Positions 25,094 through 33,104 of a DNA stretch of 33,985 nucleotides are shown here, in pieces. Position 1 is the first letter of the stretch. Each line of letters begins with the position of its first letter. A program made the position numbers and the translations under genes. The notes beneath the pieces were generated by a model. It did not search any database. It worked only from the letters and a program-made list of their open reading frames with translations, and had not been told where the DNA came from. Where the stretch lies: NCBI GenBank assembly GCA_031180805.1, contig JAPSLL010000018.1, positions 20,042 through 54,026 on the forward strand, written 5' to 3'. This DNA is from Bacillus sp. (in: firmicutes). Its GTDB lineage: Bacteria > Bacillota > Bacilli > Bacillales > Bacillaceae.

Positions 25094-26842
25094 TTGGCTA
25101 TAAAACGAAATGATCCATGTCCATGTGGAAGTGGAAAAAAATATAAAAAGTGCTGTTTGAAAAAAGAAAGCATCATTCAGCTACATGAAGTAAAGGAAGA
25201 GAAATTTTTTCAAGCTAAACAAACGCTTGTTTTACAAGTGCGTGACTTTATTACGAAGCAAGTTCCTCCTACTTCCTATTATCAATTGCAATCAGAATTT
25301 AAAAAGCGTACAAATTACAAAATTGAGGAAAGACTCGTTAAAGGCCTTTTTCAATATTGGCTTTACTTTTTCCATCGCTTTGAAAACGGTCTTCGCGGTA
25401 TTGAATGGTTTATTAGCGAAAACGGTGCACGACTTTCAGAGGATGAAAGGAAGATGGCGGATACTTGGAATACTTTAACGCCAAGAATTGTTCAGTGTGT
25501 CGAAAAACAGGACGAGACTCTTACCTTTGAAGATGTCTTCACATCTGAAACGTTTAAGGTGGCAAATTCGAAAGAAAATGTTCCCTATTTTGCCCCATGG
25601 TTCGGAACGATAACAATGCTCGAGCCTTTTGAAGACTTGCATTATTTCAACGGTGTTCGCAGCCTTGAAGGTCCAGATGGGGTGGCTCGTGCTATCGCGA
25701 AGGTGCATGCTCTTGTTGAAGAGAAAAAGCAAGATCATCAACAAATTTTACTAGATTATTATCCAGAAATTTTAACGGCATTGATGTTTGACGAGCAGAG
25801 AGAAAATCAGCCTGACCAGGAAATCATAGAATATATTCTTCACTATCAAATTGAAGATGAAAAGCAGCTTACTAGCTTCCTTCAAGAGCAACAATCATTT
25901 GAGATTGATGTTTGGGAAGACGAGAAAAAGCAAGGTAGCCTCGCTGGCAGCTGGTATCAATACACAGATAGTGAATTTTCACAGCCTGTCTTTTTAGCTG
26001 AAGTATATGGAAAGCTATTTATTGAAAAAAATAGATTAAAATATAATAGTCTTGCTTTGGAACATGTGAATGAGTTTAAAACGATGATTCGAGATTTACT
26101 TGACCGCGGTGTTTTGACCTTCTTAGAGGAAGAAATCAGTCGTTTTACAATACCATTCCAAGCAGAGATTCGTGATGTGATGGTGACATTAGACAATGAT
26201 ACACCAAAGTATGTTGCCTTATACGCACAAAATGATATTCGTTTTGTATTCGAGCGTCCTCTTCGTCAATTTGATGGTCTCTCGATTTTGGAATTAGTTG
26301 AGGCTGGACGATTTGATGATGCCGATAATCTATTAAAACAAATCGAGTATAATATGTACTTACAGGTGAAAAAGCAATTTGACAAAGTTGAGATAACCGC
26401 TGATTACAATTCAATGCGGAAAAAGCTCGGTCTTCCGTTATCACCATTTGTTACAGGTGGTGAAGCGAGAACATCAACATTAGAGGTTGTTACAGCAAAT
26501 CAGCCGGTCGTGAATGAAAAGGATATCGAATACTTGGAGCAGCTTGGCTTCACACCTGATACGGTGAACAACTTCTATTCAGATGATATCGTTCAGTTTT
26601 ATAAGGAAAAAACCGATGGGAAATCTGAAGGGACAATACGCAAATATCGCAGCAGTCTCTTTGATTTAAGAATCATTCTAGAATCATACCCTACCCTCAC
26701 AAGCTGGGCAGAATGTAACAATGAAGAGTTTTGGACAAAGGTCATCGAAAAGGATTTTCCAGGACTCTATGAAACCCTATCTAAAACTGCAATAAAGGAC
26801 TTCACAAGCACCATTAAAGCATTTGCGAAGTGGCTTAAGTAA
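25094..26842 (+). CDS. SEC-C motif protein with recombinase-like C-terminal helical domain, function unknown
   Basis: This 582-residue protein starts with a SEC-C zinc motif, DPCPCGSGKKYKKCC (7-21), with ligands Cys9, Cys11, Cys20 and Cys21. Such motifs occur at the end of SecA and in many uncharacterised proteins. The middle of about 450 residues is not recognised; it has alternating charged helices and no signal peptide. The last 100 residues (from about YLEQLGFTPDTVNNFY) include GKSEGTIRKYRSSLFDLRIIL, which resembles the SAM-like core-binding domain of tyrosine recombinases. No catalytic R-H-R-Y domain follows. The TTG at 25094 was chosen because AGGTGA sits 5 bases before it and the protein then begins MAIKRNDPCPCGSG, typical for the motif. 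It is monocistronic and divergent from xpaC. Confidence 0.75.
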   Translation: MAIKRNDPCPCGSGKKYKKCCLKKESIIQLHEVKEEKFFQAKQTLVLQVRDFITKQVPPTSYYQLQSEFKKRTNYKIEERLVKGLFQYWLYFFHRFENGLRGIEWFISENGARLSEDERKMADTWNTLTPRIVQCVEKQDETLTFEDVFTSETFKVANSKENVPYFAPWFGTITMLEPFEDLHYFNGVRSLEGPDGVARAIAKVHALVEEKKQDHQQILLDYYPEILTALMFDEQRENQPDQEIIEYILHYQIEDEKQLTSFLQEQQSFEIDVWEDEKKQGSLAGSWYQYTDSEFSQPVFLAEVYGKLFIEKNRLKYNSLALEHVNEFKTMIRDLLDRGVLTFLEEEISRFTIPFQAEIRDVMVTLDNDTPKYVALYAQNDIRFVFERPLRQFDGLSILELVEAGRFDDADNLLKQIEYNMYLQVKKQFDKVEITADYNSMRKKLGLPLSPFVTGGEARTSTLEVVTANQPVVNEKDIEYLEQLGFTPDTVNNFYSDDIVQFYKEKTDGKSEGTIRKYRSSLFDLRIILESYPTLTSWAECNNEEFWTKVIEKDFPGLYETLSKTAIKDFTSTIKAFAKWLK

Positions 26843-26843
26843 G

Positions 26844-26856
26844 GGGGACAGTCCCC
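26844..26856. repeat. GGGGACAGTCCCC palindrome
   Basis: Exact copy beginning 2 bases after the SEC-C gene stop codon. Confidence 0.85.
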
Positions 26857-26885
26857 ACGTTTGCAGTTTTCACCTAATTATTAGT

Positions 26886-26928
26886 AAAAGGGCATAATTT
26901 GGGGTCAGTCCCCAAACTATGCCCTTTT
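26886..26928 (+). terminator. Terminator of the SEC-C gene with the repeat in its centre
   Basis: AAAAGGGCAT (26886-26895) pairs with ATGCCCTTTT (26919-26928). The inner part TTTGGGGTCAGTCCCCAAA (26898-26916) is itself a hairpin and a one-base variant of the dispersed palindrome. Confidence 0.85.
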
Positions 26929-26942
26929 ACCGCTTTAATAAG

Positions 26943-27000
26943 AAGCATCTACCCTTCAATCATTAGCAAAATGATGAGGATAGGTGCTTTTTTTATTTTT
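26943..27000 (+). terminator. Second terminator-like hairpin before the two-component operon
   Basis: AAGCATCTACCC pairs imperfectly with GGATAGGTGCTT, with an inner AATCATT/AATGATG pairing. TTTTTTTATTTTT follows. Confidence 0.7.
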
Positions 27001-27001
27001 G

Positions 27002-27071
27002 GGGGACAGTCCCCAAATTCCACTTGTACATTTAAATTTTGTTGATTATCTTTGTTTTGGGGACTGTCCCC
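27002..27071. repeat. Two palindromes: GGGGACAGTCCCC (27002-27014) and GGGGACTGTCCCC (27059-27071)
   Basis: Two exact copies with opposite centre lie 45 bases apart, between the terminators and the response-regulator start. The second ends 53 bases before the chosen ATG, in the likely promoter zone. Confidence 0.85.
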
Positions 27072-27124
27072 CACATTAATTCTCCTGTAAGATATTTACT
27101 ATGAAGGAGGGTGTTTCGTTTAGT

Positions 27125-27793
27125 ATGAGACTTTTATATATAGAGGATGAGGTTGAGATTGGTCAGTGGGTTAAGGATGAGTTGACTGCGAAAGGGTATG
27201 AGGTTGTTTGGTTGACGTCTGGGCTCAACTTGCCTGAGAGCTTTGCTGATGTTGATTTAGTCATTTTAGATGTAATGCTGCCTGGCTTAGATGGGTTTTC
27301 AATTGGAAAGCGTATTAAAAGAGCGAAGCCTGAGATGCCAATTATTATGCTATCAGCACGTAGTTCAATTGAGGATAAGCTCGAGGGTCTTGAATTTGCT
27401 GAGGATTATGTAACGAAGCCCTTTCACCCTGATGAGCTAGCAAAACGTGTAGAGATTTTATTGCGAAGGTTTGACCGGACAACAACATCTAAAAGAAAAA
27501 TAAAGCATTTAGAAATCGACCTTTCTAGCAATCTCATTATCAATTCCATAACAGGTGAAGAAATTCTCCTTACAGGCAAGCAATTTCAAATTTTCTCCTA
27601 CTTTCTCCGTCATCTAAATCAAATTCTCACAAAGGAACAGCTATATGAAGGGGTTTGGGAGGAGCCTTATATTGAAGGAGATAAAACGCTCATGGTCCAT
27701 ATTCGTTTTTTACGAGAAAAACTAGAAATCAACCCATCACAACCTGAAATCATTGAAACAATCCGTGGAATCGGCTACCGGGTGAAAGCATGA
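27125..27793 (+). CDS. OmpR/PhoB-family response regulator of the second two-component system
   Basis: This 222-residue regulator has a receiver domain with acidic pair EDE (7-9), phospho-acceptor Asp49 in LVILDVMLPG and Lys98 in YVTKPF. A winged-helix domain (about 125-220) ends ETIRGIGYRVKA. The segment before the Lys reads GLEFAEDYVTKPF, one residue shorter than the usual GLxxGADDYxxKPF, in a loop near the phosphorylation site. The ATG at 27125 was taken because AAGGAGG lies upstream of it (long spacing, 14 bases) but downstream of the ATG at 27101. The gene overlaps its kinase by ATGA and shares an operon. Its targets are unknown; the ABC transporter 3.7 kb downstream is a candidate. Confidence 0.9.
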   Translation: MRLLYIEDEVEIGQWVKDELTAKGYEVVWLTSGLNLPESFADVDLVILDVMLPGLDGFSIGKRIKRAKPEMPIIMLSARSSIEDKLEGLEFAEDYVTKPFHPDELAKRVEILLRRFDRTTTSKRKIKHLEIDLSSNLIINSITGEEILLTGKQFQIFSYFLRHLNQILTKEQLYEGVWEEPYIEGDKTLMVHIRFLREKLEINPSQPEIIETIRGIGYRVKA

Positions 27794-29142
27794 AGCTAGT
27801 AAAATCATTACAATTTAAATATTTACTTATCATTTTCATTGCGGTATTGCTAATCCCATTTTCAATGCCAATCATTTCAACAATTGTCACACTTCCGCTT
27901 ATGGCCATAAATGATCAGAAAAAATCAGAAGCTTATGATGGTTTTATCAATTTAGAGAAGGAATGGCACAGTGAAGCGAAAAAGTTACAAGGGGCTAGCG
28001 ATGAGCAAATAAAGCAGCGGCTAGCAACCCTTCACAATAAGTACGAGGATTCCCATATCTTTTGGGTCGACAAAACCGGGAAAACCCGAGACAAATTTTC
28101 GTATGAAAACAAGCTGCCCGAGCAGTGGACAGCATCCTTTACTGTTCGATATATGAAGGAGCACTATGACTCTGATCCATTTACCGTTGTCGCCTTCCTT
28201 GGCAACAACCTATCAGACGGCTTCATGGTCATTGAAGTGAAGCGCTCCATAGTCGAGCCTCCTATTCAAAAACATATGAGTCGCTTTGGATACGTTTATT
28301 TTTACGTCCTAATTCTCTTCCTACTTGTATTTATTTTAATATCATGGCTATTCTTTAGAAAAATCCATAAACGATTGCTTCGGTTATCAAATGCGATGCA
28401 AAATAAAGGTGAGCTCGGAATTCCCCAAACGATCACCATTTCAAAAATGGATGAAATCGGACAGCTTGAGGACAGCTTTAATCAGATGATAACAGAGCTA
28501 GAACAAAGCCGACTCCGTGAGCAAAAGGAAGAAACATTACGAAAGGATTTAATAGCAAATTTATCACATGACCTGCGAACACCATTAACAGCGATTCGTG
28601 CTCAGCTTTCCCTCCTAAAAGGGGAGGTTATAACAGCAAAAGGCAGCAATGCGCTTGCATCGATAGACGAAAAGATTGATTATGTCAGCAAACTAATCGA
28701 CAATTTGTTTTCGTACACGCTTCTATCAGCGAAGAAATATCCATTTCATCCTGTAAAAACGGAGATGACTCGCTTCCTAAGGAAAATTGCCGCGAGCTGG
28801 TACCCTGTTTTTGAGGAAAAGGGCATTGAAATTGACATCGACATTCAAACTGAAGCAATTAGTTGGGAAATTGATCCACAATGGATGGAGCGAATTATCG
28901 AAAACCTGCTGCAAAACGTGCTGCGACATGCTTCAGATGGCAAGTATATTGGTTTTTTCTTAAAAGACGGTCAATTACTTATTAAAGATAATGGCACAGG
29001 CTTTCAGGAAAAAAGTGAACATCAAGGCGCAGGAATCGGTCTTACGATTGTCAATGTCATGATAAACGAAATGGGCCTTCACTGGAAGATTGATTCAACA
29101 AGCGATGGAACGACAATTTCTATCTATTCTCCCCTTTCATAG
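27790..29142 (+). CDS. Sensor histidine kinase of the second two-component system
   Basis: This 450-residue kinase has membrane segments at about 11-39 and 168-188, framing an extracytoplasmic region of about 125 residues. A HAMP linker follows. The acceptor His260 lies in LIANLSHDLRTPLTAIR. The ATPase domain has the N box ENLLQNVLRHA, G1 DNGTGF and G2 GAGIGLTIV; the G2 box has Ala for the usual Thr but keeps the glycines. It overlaps the regulator gene by four bases and is closed by a terminator that starts within its last codons. The ligand is unknown. The class resembles kinases that watch the envelope, but it is not the short BceS type that relies on an ABC partner. Confidence 0.92.
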   Translation: MKLVKSLQFKYLLIIFIAVLLIPFSMPIISTIVTLPLMAINDQKKSEAYDGFINLEKEWHSEAKKLQGASDEQIKQRLATLHNKYEDSHIFWVDKTGKTRDKFSYENKLPEQWTASFTVRYMKEHYDSDPFTVVAFLGNNLSDGFMVIEVKRSIVEPPIQKHMSRFGYVYFYVLILFLLVFILISWLFFRKIHKRLLRLSNAMQNKGELGIPQTITISKMDEIGQLEDSFNQMITELEQSRLREQKEETLRKDLIANLSHDLRTPLTAIRAQLSLLKGEVITAKGSNALASIDEKIDYVSKLIDNLFSYTLLSAKKYPFHPVKTEMTRFLRKIAASWYPVFEEKGIEIDIDIQTEAISWEIDPQWMERIIENLLQNVLRHASDGKYIGFFLKDGQLLIKDNGTGFQEKSEHQGAGIGLTIVNVMINEMGLHWKIDSTSDGTTISIYSPLS

Positions 29143-29168
29143 TGATATGGAGGGGGTTTTTTATTTTA
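29128..29168 (+). terminator. Terminator of the second two-component operon
   Basis: CTCCCCTTTCATA pairs with TATGGAGGGGG through one bulge, with TTTTTTATTTT after it. The stem includes the kinase stop codon. Confidence 0.75.
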
Positions 29169-29240
29169 AAATTCTTCAAAAAATAAGCCAAATCTAACTG
29201 ATTAAAGTCTTATAGATATAAGGACGAATTTTGAAAGCAG

Positions 29241-29771
29241 GTGAATGACATCATTAATCTAGTTAAGAAAGCACAGAAAGGAAATGATAAAGCCTTCCTA
29301 AAGCTATTTCAGCAATATGAACAAGATATTTATCGAGTGGCATTCGTATATGTCAAAAATAAAGAAGATGCCTTAGATATCGTGCAAGAGGTGGCATATC
29401 GCTCTTTTAAAAGGATCGACACACTCGAAAATCCAGAACACGTAAAAAGCTGGTTACTCACGATCACAATTCGCTGTGCTATTGATTGTTTAACAAAAAG
29501 GAAAAAGGTTGTTCAATTAAAGCCCGACTACGAGGAATCAGTTCAGGAAAATGATCGGGATCTCTCCCTTTCCCTATCACTTCAGGATCTACTTGATAAA
29601 CTGACACCTGATGAGAAAAGCATCATTCTCTTAAAATACTATGAGGATTATTCGTTTAAAGATATTTCTAAGCTGTTACACATTCCATTAGGAACCGCAA
29701 AATCAACTTTATACCGTGCGTTATCTAAACTTCGAAAGCATGTAAGTGAGGCTGATATGTATGAACAATAA
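29241..29771 (+). CDS. ECF-type RNA polymerase sigma factor
   Basis: This 176-residue sigma-70 family protein has only regions 2 and 4. Region 2 lies at about residues 18-85 (AFLKLFQQYEQDIYRVAF, then DALDIVQEVAYRSFK). Region 4 lies at about 118-168, with LLKYYEDYSFKDISKLL and the helix-turn-helix stretch GTAKSTLYRALSKLRKH. By family it directs transcription of a small regulon in response to a signal passed by its membrane partner. The start codon is GTG at 29241, with only a weak GAAAG site, so the exact start is less certain. It overlaps the DUF4179 gene by 11 bases. No ECF-type autoregulatory promoter was recognised upstream, although the palindromic CTTATAGATATAAG at about 29209-29222 is noticeable. 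Confidence 0.9.
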   Translation: MNDIINLVKKAQKGNDKAFLKLFQQYEQDIYRVAFVYVKNKEDALDIVQEVAYRSFKRIDTLENPEHVKSWLLTITIRCAIDCLTKRKKVVQLKPDYEESVQENDRDLSLSLSLQDLLDKLTPDEKSIILLKYYEDYSFKDISKLLHIPLGTAKSTLYRALSKLRKHVSEADMYEQ

Positions 29772-31080
29772 AATAAAATATGAACTGAATGAAATTGAAA
29801 TTCCTCCAGAACTACATAACCGCTCCATTCAAGGAGTTAAAATGGCAAAAGCAGAAGTAGTAAAAAGACCTTTTAGTAGAATATCAATCATCCCTATTGT
29901 TGCTTCTATACTTCTAATTTTTTCAGTAAGTGTTACAGCAGCAACGTCCTCAGGATTCAATAATCTTATATCGATTGTCAGTCCTAAGCTAGCCGATTTT
30001 CTACTGCCTATTAACACGAGCGTTACTGACAATGATATAAAAATGGAGGTCATTGCAGCAATGAGTGATGATGACATGGCAGTTATTTATCTAACAATGG
30101 AGGATCTATCAGATAATCGAATTGATGAAACAATTGATTTGTATGACTACTCTCTTTCTGGCGGAAAAATGTTTACTAGTGAGCTCATCGATTATGATGA
30201 AAACTTGAATAAAGCAACGATCCGCCTACAAGCAAATGGTGTAGAAAATACACAGCAAACTAAGCTGAACCTTACTATTCATTCCTTTCTTAGTCATAAA
30301 CAAACGTTTGAACAAGTCGAAGTTGACTTTAAAAAGTTTATTAGTTATACACCTGAGACGATTACACTAGATATGATAAACAATACTTCAGGGGGCGGTG
30401 GTACTCTCTATGAGATACTTAAGGAACAAGGAATCATCCAAGTGTTAAAGCCAAAGGAAACAGAGATTTCTCTACCTGGTATCGATTTTATGCATATAAC
30501 TAATATTGGCATCATCGCTAATCGTCTTCATATTCAAGTTAAATGGCGCGAGGGAAATATAGATGACCACGGCTTCTTTTACTTAACCGGTCGTTCTGGT
30601 GAAAGAATTGATGTATCTAACGTTTCCTTTGACCTTGATAATCAATACGAAACTGCCTATGGAAATGACTTTACTGAGTATATATTCGATATAAAAGGGA
30701 TTGAATTAAACAATTATCAGCTTATGGGTGATTTTTATCAAAGTGACGAGTATACAAATGGTAATTGGGAAACGACCTTTAAACTAAACTCAAATCTCAA
30801 GGAAAGGACATTTGCTTTCAAGAAAGATTTTGGTACATGGAAGACTACTGCTCTAACCGTTTCTCCCCTCGGAATTACTCTCAAAGGTAAAGGATCTTTT
30901 GATGAAGATAGTGCACTTACCGTTGAAGTAAAAATGAAAAATGGTACAATCGAAACCCTTGATTCCGTAATAAGTTTTAGTGATAAAAACGAGGTGAAAG
31001 CTAAGATTCTCCCTTCGTTACCGTTAGATGTTCCCAAGATCGACGCAATTATTGTAAACGGAAGTGCAATCCAATTTTAA
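29761..31080 (+). CDS. DUF4179 membrane protein, probable anti-sigma factor
   Basis: This 439-residue protein has a short cytoplasmic N-terminus (about 40 residues, with IEIPPELHNRSIQGV), one membrane helix (about 43-60) and a long extracytoplasmic beta-rich part of about 375 residues. The segment just after the helix (INTSVTDNDIKMEVIAAMSDDDMAVIYLTMEDL) has the pattern of DUF4179, a domain regularly paired with ECF sigma factors in Firmicutes. I infer that the N-terminus holds the sigma factor at the membrane. The ATG at 29761 was chosen with GAGG 9 bases upstream, giving an 11-base overlap with the sigma gene, so the two are translationally coupled. A strong terminator follows. The ligand of the outer domain is not known. 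Confidence 0.85.
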   Translation: MNNKIKYELNEIEIPPELHNRSIQGVKMAKAEVVKRPFSRISIIPIVASILLIFSVSVTAATSSGFNNLISIVSPKLADFLLPINTSVTDNDIKMEVIAAMSDDDMAVIYLTMEDLSDNRIDETIDLYDYSLSGGKMFTSELIDYDENLNKATIRLQANGVENTQQTKLNLTIHSFLSHKQTFEQVEVDFKKFISYTPETITLDMINNTSGGGGTLYEILKEQGIIQVLKPKETEISLPGIDFMHITNIGIIANRLHIQVKWREGNIDDHGFFYLTGRSGERIDVSNVSFDLDNQYETAYGNDFTEYIFDIKGIELNNYQLMGDFYQSDEYTNGNWETTFKLNSNLKERTFAFKKDFGTWKTTALTVSPLGITLKGKGSFDEDSALTVEVKMKNGTIETLDSVISFSDKNEVKAKILPSLPLDVPKIDAIIVNGSAIQF

Positions 31081-31084
31081 TTAG

Positions 31085-31123
31085 AACCACTTGGAACACT
31101 AGTTGATTCCAAGTGGTTTTCTT
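31085..31123 (+). terminator. Terminator of the ECF sigma/DUF4179 operon
   Basis: The 12-bp perfect stem AACCACTTGGAA/TTCCAAGTGGTT (31085-31096 with 31107-31118) is followed by TTCTTGTTT. The end lies against the remnant gene on the other strand. Confidence 0.9.
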
Positions 31124-31125
31124 GT

Positions 31126-31368
31126 TTATGAAGGTAGTTTATTAATAATCTCTGGAACGTTTATTGTATACAAAAAATATGTATTAGATTTAGTCTTAAT
31201 TTTGACTCGGTCAATCGTTCCGTATGGAGATCCGATTCGTATCACATTCTTCTCCTCTCCCCCATATGTGAAGTCAAGACTCACATCAACAATCTGAGAG
31301 GCTGAAATATCTACCTTTGTTAATTGCCAGCGAATAACAACCTGTCCCCCCTCCTTCTCCTTTTACAT
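31126..31368 (-). pseudogene. SunI/YnzG-family PH-domain gene, interrupted at codon 2
   Basis: On the minus strand an open frame of 78 residues ends at 31126. It contains VVIRWQLTKVDIS, then DFTYGGEEKNVIRIGSPYGT, then DRVKIKTKSNTYFLYTIN. This is the hallmark of the small PH-domain family of the sublancin immunity protein SunI and YnzG. An ATG at 31368, with AGAAGGG about 8 bases upstream, is in frame, but the very next codon is TAA (31365-31363). After that no ATG, GTG or TTG occurs until more than 25 codons later. A run of six G (31345-31350 on the plus strand as C) lies close by, so a small indel or a sequencing error is possible too. An ATT start at codon 12 is an alternative. As read, the gene is broken. 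Confidence 0.6.
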
Positions 31369-31397
31369 GAGTTTTCCCTTCTAAAAGTTTCTCTTGG

Positions 31398-31431
31398 TTA
31401 ACAATCATTTTTAAACAAAATTTAAACAAAA
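31398..31431 (+). promoter_or_regulatory. Direct repeats TTAACA / TTTAAACAAAA x2, candidate response-regulator operator
   Basis: TTAACA at 31398-31403 is followed by two exact tandem copies of TTTAAACAAAA (31410-31420, 31421-31431). The 11-base period places them on one face of DNA, as in OmpR/PhoB-type operators. It lies 53 bases before the ABC ATPase start. The regulator is inferred, not shown. Confidence 0.4.
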
Positions 31432-31483
31432 CCCCCCCTTCGATTTAACCAACGTCACCTAAGCTATACATGAGGTGATAAAA

Positions 31484-32419
31484 ATGAACGAAACATTAAT
31501 AAAAACAACGAATTTAACAAAATCATTTAAAGGAAATCGTGTTGTAGATAGGTTAAATTTATCGATTGAAAAAGGAGAAATATATGGATTTCTTGGTCCG
31601 AATGGTGCTGGAAAGACGACGACGATTCGGATGCTGCTTGGGTTAATGAAGCCATCGAGTGGTGGCATTGAGCTATTTGGTGAAAATGTGAAAGGAAATC
31701 ATTTAAAAGCATTAAAAAAAATCGGTTCATTGGTTGAGTCTCCCTCCTATTACGGACATTTAACAGCTCGAGAAAATTTAGAGGCAGTACGAAAAATTCT
31801 TCAAGTACCAAAAAGCCGAATTGACGAGGTGTTAAAAATTGTTCGGTTAACGAAGGATGCGGATCGTGCTGTTAAGGGCTATTCTCTTGGGATGAAGCAG
31901 CGCCTTGGCATTGCATCAGCAATTTTAGGAAATCCAGAGCTTCTTATTTTAGATGAACCGACAAATGGTTTAGATCCTTCTGGTATTCACGAAATACGCG
32001 ATTTAATTAAAAGAATGCCCCAGGATTATGGTATTACTATTTTAATTTCTAGTCATTTGTTAAGTGAAATTGATCAAATGGCGACGAAGGTTGGCATTAT
32101 TTCAAAGGGAAGTATGATTTTTCAGGATTCAATTGAAGTCCTTCGTAATAAAGCGAGAGCAAAAATCGCCATTAAGGTAAAGGATACGATGAAGGCAAAA
32201 ACTCAGTTACTCACAATGGGACATATTGTAGAAAATGAGAGTGAATATTTACTATGTGAGGATATTTCTGATGGACAAATCGCAAGTATTATTACACATC
32301 TAGTTCATCATGGTCATGAGATTTATCGTATTGAGGAAAAACGGAAATCGCTGGAAAGCATCTTCCTCGACTTAACGAATGAAGGAGGAACCAAGCATGT
32401 TGGCGGCACTGCAAGCTGA
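31484..32419 (+). CDS. ABC transporter ATP-binding protein (BcrA/LanF type)
   Basis: This 311-residue ATPase has Walker A GPNGAGKTT (about 38-46), signature YSLGMKQRLGIASAIL (about 132-147), Walker B ELLILDEPTNGLD (about 152-164) and the switch histidine in LISSHLL. A C-terminal extension of about 90 residues is typical of drug, bacitracin and lantibiotic exporters of the ABC-2 class (BcrA, LanF). The ATG at 31484 was chosen with GAGGTGA 5 bases upstream. It is the first gene of a three-gene operon with two permeases that it would energise. Substrate is not determined, but the family removes peptide antibiotics from the membrane or the wall precursor. Confidence 0.92.
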   Translation: MNETLIKTTNLTKSFKGNRVVDRLNLSIEKGEIYGFLGPNGAGKTTTIRMLLGLMKPSSGGIELFGENVKGNHLKALKKIGSLVESPSYYGHLTARENLEAVRKILQVPKSRIDEVLKIVRLTKDADRAVKGYSLGMKQRLGIASAILGNPELLILDEPTNGLDPSGIHEIRDLIKRMPQDYGITILISSHLLSEIDQMATKVGIISKGSMIFQDSIEVLRNKARAKIAIKVKDTMKAKTQLLTMGHIVENESEYLLCEDISDGQIASIITHLVHHGHEIYRIEEKRKSLESIFLDLTNEGGTKHVGGTAS

Positions 32420-33104
32420 TTTATTAAAGGTCAAACGGAAATGGTTTTGGTTTCTCGTCTTTCTAGGTCCGTTTGGTGTTATTTCACTACAAATGGTGAA
32501 TTACGGGGTTCGTTATGACTATTTAGTTGATGGTAGCAAGGATGTTTGGCGGGATTTACTTGGAAATCTTAGTAGCTTTACATCACTGGCACTATTGCTA
32601 GGAATTACGATTTTAGCATCACAAATTGCTTCAATCGAGCATCAACAGAGTTCGTGGAAGCATCTTTTAAGTTTACCGATAAAGCGTCGGGTCGTTTATT
32701 CATCTAAGTTTTTCATTATTTTGTTTATGCTCCTTTTGTCATGTGTCCTTTTATTCGTTGGAACGATTTTTTTAGGACTTGGATTAGGGTTCGGCTCTTC
32801 CCCAATGCCGCTCGATGATATTTTAATCAGCAGCTTTTATCCATTAATTGCTGGACTGCCAATTTTAGCGATTCAAACTTGGCTTTCGATTACATTTGAT
32901 AATCAGGCAATTCCGTTAACGGTTGGGATTTTCGGGACAATTGCTCCTTTCTTTTCAAGCAATATTCCTGATTGGTTCATTTGGAAGTGGCCAACATTAA
33001 TGGGGGATCAGGAGCCCATTTGGTATGTAGTAGCTGGACTAGCTGTTGGCATCGTCATCCTTTTCCTTGGGATGATTGATTTTCAAAAAAGGGATGTGAA
33101 ATAA
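32397..33104 (+). CDS. ABC-2 type permease, first subunit (LanE/BcrB-like)
   Basis: This 235-residue membrane protein has about six membrane segments: near 18-36, 58-76, 103-127, 139-158, 167-187 and 206-227. It opens MLAALQADLLKVKRKWFW, the amphipathic N-terminus usual for ABC-2 immunity permeases. SSWKHLLSLPIKRRVVYSSK (about 86-105) is a conserved loop in this family. The ATG at 32397 was chosen because AAGGAGG lies 8 bases upstream; it overlaps the ATPase gene by 23 bases. It pairs with the following permease, which is related in sequence (QSSWKHLLSLPIKR versus NGGWKQLLSLPVKR). That implies a heterodimer born by gene duplication. Confidence 0.85.
   Translation: MLAALQADLLKVKRKWFWFLVFLGPFGVISLQMVNYGVRYDYLVDGSKDVWRDLLGNLSSFTSLALLLGITILASQIASIEHQQSSWKHLLSLPIKRRVVYSSKFFIILFMLLLSCVLLFVGTIFLGLGLGFGSSPMPLDDILISSFYPLIAGLPILAIQTWLSITFDNQAIPLTVGIFGTIAPFFSSNIPDWFIWKWPTLMGDQEPIWYVVAGLAVGIVILFLGMIDFQKRDVK

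Larger units (their letters stand above)
31081..31483. other. Region between DUF4179 gene and ABC operon
   Basis: This 403-base stretch without an intact gene holds the sigma/DUF4179 terminator, the broken SunI-like gene on the minus strand, a tandem 11-mer (31410-31431) and the GAGGTGA ribosome site of the ABC operon. Confidence 0.65.

Noticed and set aside
16310-27071. CRISPR array reading of the repeated 13-mer
   Set aside because: Spacing ranges from tens to thousands of bases, genes lie between copies, and no cas gene is present.
27101-27124. ATG at 27101 as start of the second response regulator
   Set aside because: The AAGGAGG ribosome site lies downstream of it; the receiver domain begins properly at 27125.
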